35,380 nucleotides of DNA from Tepidimonas ignava (GCF_004342625.1 NZ_SMAH01000020.1:1-35380); one strand, 5' to 3'. Positions 1 to 7,089 are shown, counted from the stretch's first letter. The notes: a model not told the origin generated them from the letters alone. Numbers and translations: made by a program.

Positions 1-87
1 TGGCTCGTCCGGCTGCGGCCAACCGAGACTCGCGTCGCCAACCCGCCGCTGCTGCGGCTGCGGGCGGCGTGAAAATGAATTTTTCAG
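1..87 (-). CDS. possible partial small phage protein with a CTG start
   Basis: On the minus strand a reading frame is open from a CTG codon at 87-85 to the left window edge (29 codons, beginning LKNSFSRRPQPQQRR). A good Shine-Dalgarno AAGGAG lies at 99-94, six bases upstream of the CTG. It would be the next gene of the leftward recombination operon. CTG starts are rare and the plus strand is also open here, so this is only a possibility. No family is recognised. Confidence 0.25.
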   Translation of the reverse strand, partial: MKNSFSRRPQPQQRRVGDASLGWPQPDEP

Positions 88-135
88 GGACGACTCCTTG
101 TGCTGCTATGTTGCGTGTGAAAAATGGTGTGGCGA

Positions 136-492
136 TCAGTCTGTGATTCTGGTTTGGCGATGGTCATCCAGAAGCGACGGCTGCGCGAGGGACAGGCACC
201 CGTACTTACCAACGTGCATGACCGTCGCCCCGCTGGTTTCCTCGCCGGCGCTGCCCATGCTGGTGGGCTTCTTGAATTTCACGTCATGCTGGATACGAAC
301 CTGGGATGTGCCCTGGATGCGCTCGATCTTGAACTTGATCTGCACTTCGCCCACCTTGCCGTGATCGACGGCTGCGGCGGCTGTTTCGCTCAAGGCTTGG
401 GACAGGATGCGCTCGAACATCCCGCCGTCAAGGTCGGTGATGAATTCGGGTACATCGGTGGCGGCTGATGCCGGGCGGTTGACTTCTTTCAT
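136..492 (-). CDS. conserved phage hypothetical protein of the recombination operon
   Basis: A 118-aa protein that begins MKEVNRPA, an opening I associate with small conserved proteins near phage recombinases; that match is from memory. It is soluble and mixed alpha/beta in look, with no membrane segment or cysteine motif. Residues 50-75 (GEVQIKFKIERI, then VRIQHDVKFKK) look like two beta strands. It follows the YqaJ nuclease in the same leftward operon after a 78-base gap. The start at 492 has only a weak upstream AAAGTAG. Function is unknown; a role in recombination is suggested by position only. Confidence 0.7.
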   Translation of the reverse strand: MKEVNRPASAATDVPEFITDLDGGMFERILSQALSETAAAAVDHGKVGEVQIKFKIERIQGTSQVRIQHDVKFKKPTSMGSAGEETSGATVMHVGKYGCLSLAQPSLLDDHRQTRITD

Positions 493-570
493 GGGGGCTA
501 CTTTGTGGTCGGTTAAGATGGTGAATGGTTAAGCAATAGCGGCAGTGCATCGGATGTGATTGATTGGCGG

Positions 571-2205
571 TCAGGTCGCCGCCGTCACGCGGGCGCTCAG
601 GTGCTCGATCAGCGTCTCGATCATGCGGACGATCTCGTCGCGCTTGACCGGCCAGCCGATGCACAGCACCCGCAGCCCTTCTTCGTCGATGCGCAGCGGG
701 CTGATGTAGCTGTTGATCTCATCGATGCTCAGGATGTCCGCGCGCTTCGGCTTCGGCGGCGCTGGCGGCACGTCGATCAGGCCATCGAGCACGGGGTTGC
801 TGGAGATGGTCTGGCGCTGCGCCTGCTCGCGCTGCTGCCGCTCTTCCTCAGCGCGGCGGATGCGCTCGCGCTCGGCCTGCTCGCGCATCAGCTGCCGCTC
901 CTGGTGCTCGGCTACCCGCTCGCGGATCACGCCACGGATGGCTTCCTCGTCCAGCGTCTGCGCAAGGCGCGGCGCATCGGGCCACAGCGCGCCGTGCTCG
1001 GCCTTCGCGGCTTCCAGCAGCGCGCGGCCCTTGCGGATGCGCTCGGCTAGCATCGCCAGCTCGATCTGCTGCTGCGCCACGGCTTGATCCAGCCGGTCTC
1101 GGATGCTGTCGAGTTTCTTGAGGCCCTTGATCGCCTCCGCGAGCGTCGCATGCAGCGTCGCAGGCGGCGGCGGCGCGTAGCTGCCCAGCTCTCCGGCCAG
1201 CGCGGCATACGCCTCGCGCACGCGGCCGGCGGCTTGCTGGATCAGCTCGGTGCGCACCTGCTCCTTGCGGGCCTTGACTGCTTTCTCCAGCGCCAGCCGC
1301 GCCTGCCGGATGGTCTCGGCCACTTCGTCGGCGGTGCGCAGCACCACTTCCACGTCGGCCATTTGCGCGATGGCCTGCTCCTTCGCGGCCTTGATCCGGG
1401 CCTCGGCCTCGCTGCACGCCTTGGCCGCAGCCTCGGCGTCGGCGAAGTCCTGGTCGGTGGCAAGCTCGGCGGCCTTTGGGAAGCGGGCCAGGAACGCATC
1501 GGCTCCTGCACGGAAGGCGTCCAGGTTGGAGGCCAGCACGCGGCCCTCAACCCGCAGCACCAGCGCGCCGAAGCCAGGCACCGGCTTGGCCTGCACCGGC
1601 TCCGGTGCGGGCCGGAAGTTGGTCATGTCCGGGTCGTTCAGGTCGCGCTGGAACTGCTTCCAGCCTTCGATCAGCGCCTTGCGCCGGGCCGGGTCGCTGC
1701 GGTAGGTGCGCATGGCATACGGGCCTTGGCCGGTGCTGGCCCAGTAATGCACTTCCTCGGCTCCGCTGACCAGCAGCTGGTGCTCCATCTGCCAGACGTG
1801 ATCCATGGGCGGCAGGTCGGTTTCGATGAGCGCCCTGTTGATGCGCTCGCTCATCAGCTTGTGCTCCCATGCGATGCGGCCGTCCATCGTCAGGCCGTCG
1901 AGGCTAGCCAGCAACGGCAGGCCCTCGATCTCGGCGGTCATCGTGGCAGGGTAGAGCTCTTCGCCGATGATCGTCTCGGCGATGGGCCGCGCGGCGGCCT
2001 CGGCTTCGTGGCCGCGCTCGAACAGACGCTGGCGAGCGGCGTCCGGCTCCTCGGCGATGCCGCTGGCCTTGCGTCGCAGCAGGGCGGAGCGCGTCTCGTA
2101 GGGGCTGCACCCCATCATGGCGGCTGCCTCGCTCGCGGTGAAGTAGCGGGCGCGCAGCGCGTGCCACTCGGCGCTGCCCTGGGCGACGTTGTGGATGGTG
2201 GGCAT
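571..2205 (-). CDS. YqaJ/lambda-exonuclease family nuclease with long coiled-coil extension
   Basis: The 544-aa protein would act as the 5'-3' dsDNA exonuclease partner of the adjacent Bet-like annealing protein, producing single strands for phage recombination. Residues 1-200 carry the YqaJ fold: GSAEWHALR at 10-18, a FTASEAAAMMG motif near 22-32, and catalytic-type D103 (LASLDGL) with E114 and K116 (WEHK). Residues about 250-500 are Ala/Glu/Lys/Arg rich and probably coiled coil; lambda Exo (226 aa) lacks this part. The frame extends upstream to 2364, but ATG 2205 (MPTIHN) was chosen because it sits 11 bases after the bet stop and directly precedes the conserved N-terminus. Related extended YqaJ proteins occur in proteobacterial prophages (memory). 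Confidence 0.9.
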   Translation of the reverse strand: MPTIHNVAQGSAEWHALRARYFTASEAAAMMGCSPYETRSALLRRKASGIAEEPDAARQRLFERGHEAEAAARPIAETIIGEELYPATMTAEIEGLPLLASLDGLTMDGRIAWEHKLMSERINRALIETDLPPMDHVWQMEHQLLVSGAEEVHYWASTGQGPYAMRTYRSDPARRKALIEGWKQFQRDLNDPDMTNFRPAPEPVQAKPVPGFGALVLRVEGRVLASNLDAFRAGADAFLARFPKAAELATDQDFADAEAAAKACSEAEARIKAAKEQAIAQMADVEVVLRTADEVAETIRQARLALEKAVKARKEQVRTELIQQAAGRVREAYAALAGELGSYAPPPPATLHATLAEAIKGLKKLDSIRDRLDQAVAQQQIELAMLAERIRKGRALLEAAKAEHGALWPDAPRLAQTLDEEAIRGVIRERVAEHQERQLMREQAERERIRRAEEERQQREQAQRQTISSNPVLDGLIDVPPAPPKPKRADILSIDEINSYISPLRIDEEGLRVLCIGWPVKRDEIVRMIETLIEHLSARVTAAT

Positions 2206-2216
2206 GTCTGGCCTAC

Positions 2217-2975
2217 TTACTCGGTGACTTCGGTGGTGTCCACGTCCACGACGGCGCAGTCGCGGATGGCCTTGATCTGGGCATCTGTGAGGGTGGCGCG
2301 CGACGTGACCATGGCGATGATGTCGTCGGCGGTCTTGCGGCCGGACTCGATCAGCGCACGCCATTTCGGGAAGAATTCGCTGAACTTGTCGGCCGGGTAG
2401 GGCTCAAGCGCCGGTCTGTCTGGCTGCGCTGGCTTGACTTTGACGATCTCGCCCGTCTGCGCGTCGATGGCTTCGACGAGTCGCTCGGCCTCGTCGTGGT
2501 CGTAGATGCCGGTAAACCCGAACGCCAGGCGAGCGCACTGGATCATGGCCTTGTGGCGCAACATGCGGCGCGGCCACTTTTCCCATGGCTCTGTGTTGCG
2601 CTTGCATTCGGCCTTGTACTCGGTGACCTTGATCGGGCGGCTTCTGTCCTTGCGGTAAATGATGCAGGTGCAGGATTCGTCGTCCTGCTCAAATTCCATC
2701 CCGTCGAATTGCGGGTGGCTGTTGATGATCCTGCTCCAGCCGTCCACCCCGACCACGGGGACGATGCCGTTGTTCTTGTCTGGGTAGGCGTGGATCTCCT
2801 TGGTCCAAGGATTCAGGCCGTACTGGTTGGCGACGACCATCAGGGCGATCATCTGTGCATCCGACACCTGCCCCTTGAAGGCGGTGACCTTGAGCGTGTC
2901 GATCAGGTCGGCGCCGTCGCCCATGTTGAGGCGGGCGGCCAGCTTCTGCGTGAGGGTTGCGAGGGCGGTACTCAT
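2217..2975 (-). CDS. bet: Bet-like single-strand annealing protein (RecT/Redbeta family)
   Basis: The 252-aa protein is clearly a lambda Bet homologue. It shares long stretches recognisable from memory, such as MSTALATL at the N-terminus, ANQYGLNPWTKEI at about 53-65, NGIVPVVGVDGWSRIIN at about 73-89 and RMLRHKAMIQCARLAFGF at about 138-155. It anneals complementary single strands made by the neighbouring exonuclease. Start 2975 is supported by AAAGGAG seven bases upstream; the longer frame to 3053 only reads through the 21-bp repeat of the previous gene. It lies 11 bases ahead of the nuclease gene, as expected for a co-expressed Red-type pair. Confidence 0.95.
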   Translation of the reverse strand: MSTALATLTQKLAARLNMGDGADLIDTLKVTAFKGQVSDAQMIALMVVANQYGLNPWTKEIHAYPDKNNGIVPVVGVDGWSRIINSHPQFDGMEFEQDDESCTCIIYRKDRSRPIKVTEYKAECKRNTEPWEKWPRRMLRHKAMIQCARLAFGFTGIYDHDEAERLVEAIDAQTGEIVKVKPAQPDRPALEPYPADKFSEFFPKWRALIESGRKTADDIIAMVTSRATLTDAQIKAIRDCAVVDVDTTEVTE

Positions 2976-2994
2976 GTGGGGCTCCTTTGCTTGT

Positions 2995-3249
2995 TCAAGC
3001 AGCCAGCAGTGCGAGTGCTGCGGCCAGCAGTGCGAGTGCTGCGGCCAGGACAAATCCGTTGCCGCTGCGGCGCGGCTCGCAGCCGGCCAGCAGCGCCTCT
3101 TGCAGGCGGCAGGCGTCGCGGTCGTGGTAGGGCCGCTGCAGCGGCTGCCACGCGCAGCCGATGGAGACCTTGCCGGTGTGGTAGGGCGGCACGGTGCGCG
3201 CCGGGCGGGGCAGGGTTGGGCGGGATACCCCGTGCTCAGCAGACCTCAT
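2995..3249 (-). CDS. small phage protein with hydrophobic repeat tail
   Basis: An 84-aa protein starting MRSAEHGVSRP. Its N-terminal half contains PPYHTGKVSIG (about 21-31) and a basic YHDRDACRLQEALL stretch. The last 20 residues are almost entirely Leu/Ala, made by a 21-bp direct repeat, and could form one membrane helix. Start 3249 has AAAGGGG about eight bases upstream; the frame is open further to 3333 without a better ribosome site. It is the gene before bet in the leftward operon. No function is assigned. Confidence 0.65.
   Translation of the reverse strand: MRSAEHGVSRPTLPRPARTVPPYHTGKVSIGCAWQPLQRPYHDRDACRLQEALLAGCEPRRSGNGFVLAAALALLAAALALLAA
3004..3048. repeat. 21-bp tandem repeat, two copies
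   Basis: The unit CCAGCAGTGCGAGTGCTGCG plus one G occurs twice in a row. It lies inside the end of the 84-aa gene and encodes the Leu/Ala heptads at its C-terminus. Confidence 0.85.
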
Positions 3250-3322
3250 CTGTGTTTCCCCTTTCATTTCAAGCGGGTTGACCTGACCCGGCCGCTGCGC
3301 GCCGGCCGGGCTTGTTGCCGTG

Positions 3323-3673
3323 TCAGTAGTCATTCGGCCCGTCGTAGTCCTCGACTTCGAAGTCGATGCGCTGCAGTAGCGCGTCTCGTGCCGGGTCGGC
3401 CATGGCTAGAAGGGCGTGATCCGGCATCTCGACAATGCCGGTGATCTCCACCAGCTCGAGCTGGTTGGTGCGCTCGCACCAGGCGTCATCCAAGAAGATG
3501 CCGACCACTTCGTTCGGCACGCCGCCGCGCACCGTATAGCGCATCAGGGCGCTGATCGGCCCCAGCTCGATGAGCGCCTCGTACAAGCCGTTGCGCGGCT
3601 CGTACTGGACGTAGTACTCGTCCAACTGGCGATCCAGAAACCTGTCATACGCCCCGTGCTCGTACTCGCACAT
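3323..3673 (-). CDS. hypothetical early protein
   Basis: A 116-aa acidic protein (MCEYEHGAYDRFLDRQL start) with no recognised domain, membrane segment or metal motif. Start 3673 was chosen because its A is shared with the stop of the 29-aa upstream gene (TGATG overlap) and a GGGGGTGG stretch precedes it; an alternative in-frame start lies at 3694. It belongs to the leftward early operon, 73 bases ahead of the 84-aa gene. Function unknown. Confidence 0.6.
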   Translation of the reverse strand: MCEYEHGAYDRFLDRQLDEYYVQYEPRNGLYEALIELGPISALMRYTVRGGVPNEVVGIFLDDAWCERTNQLELVEITGIVEMPDHALLAMADPARDALLQRIDFEVEDYDGPNDY

Positions 3674-3762
3674 CACAGCCACCCCCCGATCCACATGGCC
3701 GCCAGCGCCAGGGCCGCCGCGTAGCAGCCCCAGGTCACGAGCCGGTCTTCCTTGCAGTCCAT
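3673..3762 (-). CDS. 29-aa single-pass membrane peptide
   Basis: The reading frame encodes MDCKEDRLVTWGC, then a hydrophobic stretch (YAAALALAAMWIGGWL) that could span a membrane once, leaving a short charged N-terminus. AAGGAG lies eight bases before the ATG and the stop overlaps the next start (TGATG). It is the first gene behind the leftward promoter, with a predicted leader of about 25 bases. Short phage membrane peptides at this position are known in many phages, but no family is recognised. The ribosome site, coupling and promoter make it likely to be translated. Confidence 0.6.
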   Translation of the reverse strand: MDCKEDRLVTWGCYAAALALAAMWIGGWL

Positions 3763-3794
3763 CGCGTTGCTCCTTCTTGCGTTGCGATGGCGTG

Positions 3795-3824
3795 ATTATC
3801 TACAGATGTCGATAGTAATGTCAA
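3795..3824 (-). promoter_or_regulatory. leftward early promoter (PL-like)
   Basis: On the minus strand a perfect TTGACA (3824-3819) and GATAAT (3800-3795) are separated by 18 bases. This is the best sigma70-type promoter in the window. Predicted initiation near 3788 gives a short leader to the ATG at 3762. It would drive the 29-aa, 116-aa, 84-aa, bet and exonuclease genes. Confidence 0.75.
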
Positions 3825-3826
3825 CA
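3807..3826. promoter_or_regulatory. candidate repressor operator at PL
   Basis: TGTCGA and TCAACA form imperfect inverted arms with eight bases between them, across the -35 and spacer of the leftward promoter. The same arms (TGTTGA, TCAACA, nine bases apart) occur at the rightward promoter at 6820-6840. An outer inverted pair TATCTAC (3797-3803) / GTAGATA (3830-3836) and TAGGG-AAAA-CCCTA (3837-3850) are also present. The operator role is inferred from the shared motif. Confidence 0.45.
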
Positions 3827-3892
3827 AACGTAGATATAGGGAAAACCCTAACCGTCGCCTTCCTGCAACACCGGCCCGCTGGCGCAGGCAAC

Positions 3893-3912
3893 AAAAAACC
3901 CGCCTCGGCGGG
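3893..3912 (-). terminator. rho-independent terminator after the 297-aa gene
   Basis: On the minus strand a CCCGCC/GGCGGG stem with a tiny loop is followed by six Ts (3898-3893). It lies about 30 bases past the stop of the 297-aa gene and upstream of PL, so it also isolates the early operon. Confidence 0.8.
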
Positions 3913-3940
3913 CGGGTGGTGGCGCGGGCCTGAGGCGGGC

Positions 3941-4834
3941 TCAGGTCGGCAGCGGCAGCTCAATCTGGGCTGTGCCTTGGCGGTGTTCCTGCACGCGCAC
4001 GATGGTGTACTCCGTGCGCAGACCTTGCGCCGTCTGCCACTGCGTCACGCGGGTTTCGGCCAGCAGGATGTCGCCCTTGGCAAAGCGCACCAGGTTGCGG
4101 TCCACGCGGTCGAGGAAATCGCGGTCGGCCATGGTCACGAAGACGGCGTTTTGCCCATCGTGCAAGCGCCACTTGTTGTCCTCGCGGAAGGACAGGCTGA
4201 CGATGGAAAAGGCGATCGTGCGCACCTCCTCCATCAGCAGCACATCCTCGGGCGGCGGCGCGTGGAACCACGGTGCCTGCGCGCGCTCGATGATGACGCC
4301 GATGCGATCGTCGTCGCCCAGCGCCAGCCGCTCGATGCCCTCACGCTCGATGGGCTCCACCACTTTGGCTAGTGCCTCGCGCACCGCCCGGCGCTGAAAC
4401 AGCATGATCACGCGCTCTTCCACCACGGTGCATTCGCCGTCCTCCACCGTCAGGCGGCGGCCTTCGGGCACCGTTTCCACGCGCGTGATGCGACGCCCGC
4501 GCAGCCACTGGATCAGCCCGATCAGGCCGGTCCCGCCAATGCCGATGACCTCCAGAATGGTCTTGGCATTGGCCACCGCCGTGGCCCCATCCCCAGAAAG
4601 CCACGCCATGAGCTGCTGCGCCAGCTGGGCCGAGACCGACAGATCAATGCCGAAGCTGCCGGTGCGGAAGCTCGCCCGCACGTCCACCCGCACGCGCACC
4701 GACTCGCCAAAGAGCGTGCGCCCCGACTCCTCGCACAGGTCGCCCAGCGCGAGCAAGGCCGGCGCCAGGTCGCGCACGTCCATGGTGTGCGCCTGCAGCG
4801 CCGGGCCGTCGTAGGTGATGCGGAAGGTGCTCAT
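3941..4834 (-). CDS. conserved hypothetical protein with a central membrane segment
   Basis: A 297-aa protein whose N-terminus (FRITYDGPAL, then MDVRDLAPALLALGDL) resembles a conserved hypothetical family I associate with proteobacterial prophages and islands; no function is known to me. Residues about 91-111 (KTILEVIGIGGTGLIGLIQW) form a probable single membrane helix followed by a basic LRGRR. The flanks look like beta-rich soluble domains; about 1-65 and about 115-290 would face one or both sides. It is a single-gene unit on the lysogeny side, with its own downstream terminator. A role in lysogenic conversion or exclusion is possible but only inferred from position. Confidence 0.7.
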   Translation of the reverse strand: MSTFRITYDGPALQAHTMDVRDLAPALLALGDLCEESGRTLFGESVRVRVDVRASFRTGSFGIDLSVSAQLAQQLMAWLSGDGATAVANAKTILEVIGIGGTGLIGLIQWLRGRRITRVETVPEGRRLTVEDGECTVVEERVIMLFQRRAVREALAKVVEPIEREGIERLALGDDDRIGVIIERAQAPWFHAPPPEDVLLMEEVRTIAFSIVSLSFREDNKWRLHDGQNAVFVTMADRDFLDRVDRNLVRFAKGDILLAETRVTQWQTAQGLRTEYTIVRVQEHRQGTAQIELPLPT

Positions 4835-4864
4835 GAGGCACCATCATAAGGCTGCAGACGGCAG

Positions 4865-4883
4865 AAAAACCCGCCTCGGCGGG
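4865..4883 (-). terminator. rho-independent terminator after the repressor operon
   Basis: Same hairpin as at 3893-3912: stem CCCGCC/GGCGGG, then five Ts on the minus strand. About 25 bases around it are identical to the first copy. It lies about 30 bases past the stop of the 300-aa gene. Confidence 0.8.
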
Positions 4884-4911
4884 CGGGTGCGGCATGTCGC
4901 TCAGGGAGTGG

Positions 4912-5814
4912 TCAGCCGATCAGCGTGTGCTTGTACACGTCGCGCTTGAACACGCTGTCGTAGTAGCGGGAGGTGAGCACGCGCAGCTTGGCTGGCTGCG
5001 CAATGGTGAGCTGCTGGGCTTGCTTGATCAGCTTCAGCGGGAAGCGCACGCGGCGCTTCTCGTCGCCGATGCACAGCGTGATAGACCCAACATCCGACAG
5101 CGCGGCCACCACGCCTTCGAGCGTCTCTTCGTAAACCTCCGGCTCCTGCGTAGTCTCGATGAGACGGCGCACGCGGTCGATTTCATCCGTCGTGCCGCGC
5201 CACGACAGCCACGGCAGCAGGTCACGCTGGCACGACATCTCCAGCGTCATGCCGTAGCCGGACGTCTCCTTGAGCAGATCATCGATGCAGCGCGCGGCCT
5301 GGCCGCCGATGGCATCGGCCGCATCGTAGAAGTCGTCGCCCTTGGCGTTGAGGAAGCGGAAAACCTGCGTGGCGGTGGCCTCGAAGAGGTTGACGCCTGT
5401 CAGGTCGGCCCGGCTGTCGCCAAGGACCAGCACCCGCGTGGAGCCGTGCTCCAGTCCGGCGAATTCCAGCCCAAGCAGGTCGCGCACGGACTGCACCGGC
5501 TGGCGAGCCGTCTCGCCGGTGTGCAGACGGTGTGCGGCGTGCGCCATGCCGCGCTCGAAGGGATCCACAGCATCCAGCAACGCGCGCAGAGGAAGCCGCC
5601 CATTGGCGCGCTCACCCATGAAGCGAAGCTCGATGAGCTCTCCAGCACGCGCGCGCTGCTCGATGATGCGCTCGTCTTCGGCTTCTTCCACATATTGCCC
5701 ATACACAGACGCGAAGAAGCTGGCAGCCTGGTCTTGCGGGCTGTTTTCGGCGCGCTGGCGCTGCCGCGCGTGGCGCGCAGCGTAGAAGTCCAACTTGTCT
5801 TGCGCCGTCTTCAT
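4912..5814 (-). CDS. unknown 300-aa protein coupled to the NTase-like gene
   Basis: The protein begins MKTAQDKLDFYAARHARQRQ. It has a charged helical N-terminus (about 1-75), a middle part of mixed structure, and a C-terminal part (about 230-300) with beta-strand character and basic patches (KRRVRFPLKLI). No signal peptide or membrane segment is seen, and no catalytic motif is recognised. ATG 5814 overlaps the stop of the upstream NTase-like gene by four bases (ATGA), so the two products are probably made in a fixed ratio. It is the last gene of the repressor transcript and ends before a strong terminator. Effector or partner roles are inference only. Confidence 0.7.
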   Translation of the reverse strand: MKTAQDKLDFYAARHARQRQRAENSPQDQAASFFASVYGQYVEEAEDERIIEQRARAGELIELRFMGERANGRLPLRALLDAVDPFERGMAHAAHRLHTGETARQPVQSVRDLLGLEFAGLEHGSTRVLVLGDSRADLTGVNLFEATATQVFRFLNAKGDDFYDAADAIGGQAARCIDDLLKETSGYGMTLEMSCQRDLLPWLSWRGTTDEIDRVRRLIETTQEPEVYEETLEGVVAALSDVGSITLCIGDEKRRVRFPLKLIKQAQQLTIAQPAKLRVLTSRYYDSVFKRDVYKHTLIG

Positions 5815-6254
5815 AGGATGATCACCGCGTAGCCCTTGGCTGATCCTTGCCGGTCTGCGCTGAACCATCGGTGCCAGTAGTCGCGCTCTTCCGCGTCATC
5901 CCAGCGCCCGATGTAGAGGTCTGCACCATAACGCTGCCGCAGATTCTTGCGCAGTTTGAGGGCCTGCAGCGCATGATACTGCGATTGGGTGCAGTTGCGC
6001 ACGTCTTCATCCGATAGCCACAGCACGGCGTCCCAGTCGGCTGGCTCCGGCTTGGGCGAGACGAACGAGCCGTCGATCCACAGCTCCTGCCCATGCAGGC
6101 CGATGCCGTGCAGGTGACCGATGAAGGCGGCCACGGCTTCGAACAGCCTTTCGCGCCTGCTGGAGCAGCCCGGCCACGTCACCAGCCTTTGCAGGGCGGC
6201 CAGACTGAGTGTTGTTGATCCAAGCGGCAGTGTTGGGATGCTCGATACCGTCAT
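5811..6254 (-). CDS. nucleotidyltransferase-like protein
   Basis: In this 147-aa protein residues 59-78 read WIDGSF..., with G62-S63 followed by D73-W74-D75. That matches the Gly-Ser...DxD signature of minimal nucleotidyltransferase folds. The flanking helices fit such a small domain (DUF6932-like by memory, not checked). No substrate can be named. NTase-fold proteins of this size often act as antitoxins or modify partners in toxin-antitoxin and defence loci, which makes the coupled 300-aa gene a natural partner. Its ATG overlaps the repressor stop by four bases, so it would be expressed in the lysogen. Confidence 0.65.
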   Translation of the reverse strand: MTVSSIPTLPLGSTTLSLAALQRLVTWPGCSSRRERLFEAVAAFIGHLHGIGLHGQELWIDGSFVSPKPEPADWDAVLWLSDEDVRNCTQSQYHALQALKLRKNLRQRYGADLYIGRWDDAEERDYWHRWFSADRQGSAKGYAVIIL

Positions 6255-6787
6255 TTGTTTTTGACTGGCTGCTTCATGACTCCGGCGACATCAAACGATT
6301 CGGCCATCTGCGCCGCTTTGGTCACGCGCGCTGCAAGCGCTTTATCTTCGGTGGTGAGGTTCGGCCCGCGCGGGTCGAAGCTACTCAGCAGCTCCGCCAG
6401 CCGCTGCCGGTAGGCCGGTGCGTCATGGTCCACCAGCAGCGCCAGCAGCGTGCGCAGCTCGTCGCGGTGCGGGCACATGGCGATGGCGTCCAGCACGACG
6501 GGCAGGGCGGCGTGGATGGCTGCTGAGAGTGCCTGGTTGACAGGTGATGTCGCAATTTTTCTGTCTGCAGCAATCCACGCCAAGACTTCATCTTCAGTGT
6601 CTTGCAGCAACTCTGGCGGAACCTCAAGCGCCTTCGCGATTTGGAGCGTGAACTGCGAGCGAACGCTATCGCGTACCTCTAGAGCGCTGATGGCGCGGTG
6701 ATCCCCTATCCCAGCCTTCTTGGCTAGGTCAACTTGGCTGAGACCACGTGCCTCGCGCAGGAGGCGAATGTTGCGACCGAGCGCCAT
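6251..6787 (-). CDS. phage repressor, XRE-family HTH (CI-type)
   Basis: The 178-aa protein has an N-terminal helix-turn-helix: IRLLREARGLSQVDLAKKAG at about 7-26 followed by a recognition part and ITK-like helices to about 60 (LQIAKALEVPPELL). Residues 70-178 are helical and show no S24/LexA-type Ser-Lys protease motifs, so RecA-stimulated self-cleavage is not expected. The gene diverges from a Cro-like gene with operators between them, the layout of a lysogeny switch. ATG 6787 (MALGRN) was chosen; a GTG two codons upstream is possible. No Shine-Dalgarno is visible. It heads a three-gene coupled operon. Confidence 0.85.
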   Translation of the reverse strand: MALGRNIRLLREARGLSQVDLAKKAGIGDHRAISALEVRDSVRSQFTLQIAKALEVPPELLQDTEDEVLAWIAADRKIATSPVNQALSAAIHAALPVVLDAIAMCPHRDELRTLLALLVDHDAPAYRQRLAELLSSFDPRGPNLTTEDKALAARVTKAAQMAESFDVAGVMKQPVKNK

Positions 6788-6794
6788 GGACACA

Positions 6795-6850
6795 TGTTTA
6801 CATATGTTGATTCGTCACATGTTGACAGGCGCCATCAACAGGTGTAGATT
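6795..6850. promoter_or_regulatory. immunity switch: rightward promoter and operators
   Basis: On the plus strand a perfect TTGACA (6822-6827), 17-base spacer and TAGATT (6845-6850) form a good promoter; initiation is predicted at about 6857. ATGTTGA occurs at 6804-6810 and 6819-6825, and TGTTGA/TCAACA arms (6820-6840) span the -35 and spacer, as expected for repressor operators. On the minus strand a weak TATGTA (6804-6799) could serve the repressor gene and would need activation because its -35 is poor. Confidence 0.65.
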
Positions 6851-6857
6851 TCGTGGC

Positions 6858-7088
6858 ATGTGTGACCAAGATGCGCTCATCCTGCAACGTGCTGTGGACA
6901 AGGCCGGGAGTGTCGCGGCGCTGGCTAGGTGCATCGGCGCTAAGACCGGAACGGTTTTCATGTGGCGGTACCGAAAGTCACTTCCAGATGGCTGGAGGGC
7001 CTATCTGGCTGAGAAAGTCGATGACCCAAACTGGCCGCACCCGGATGGCCGCCCGTGCATCGACGTGGCGGCCAAGGAGGCGGCCTAG
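6858..7088 (+). CDS. Cro-like / YdaS-type HTH regulator
   Basis: A 76-aa protein with a compact helix-turn-helix: RAVDKAGSVAALARCIGAKTGTVFMWRYR (about 11-39), then PDGWRAYLAEKVD. The arrangement and W-rich second half resemble YdaS/Cro-like regulators used as the lytic arm of lambdoid switches. It is divergent from the repressor. The ATG is at or one base after the predicted transcription start and no Shine-Dalgarno precedes it, suggesting a leaderless message. The frame is open further upstream, but that would run through the promoter. Confidence 0.8.
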   Translation: MCDQDALILQRAVDKAGSVAALARCIGAKTGTVFMWRYRKSLPDGWRAYLAEKVDDPNWPHPDGRPCIDVAAKEAA

Positions 7089-7089
7089 G

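Noticed and set aside
1084-2400. 438-codon plus-strand frame opposite the exonuclease
   Set aside because: Shadow of a well-supported YqaJ gene; no conserved motif.
2995-3053. longer bet start at 3053 through the 21-bp repeat
   Set aside because: It lacks a ribosome site and overlaps the 84-aa gene; ATG 2975 has AAAGGAG and the family N-terminus.
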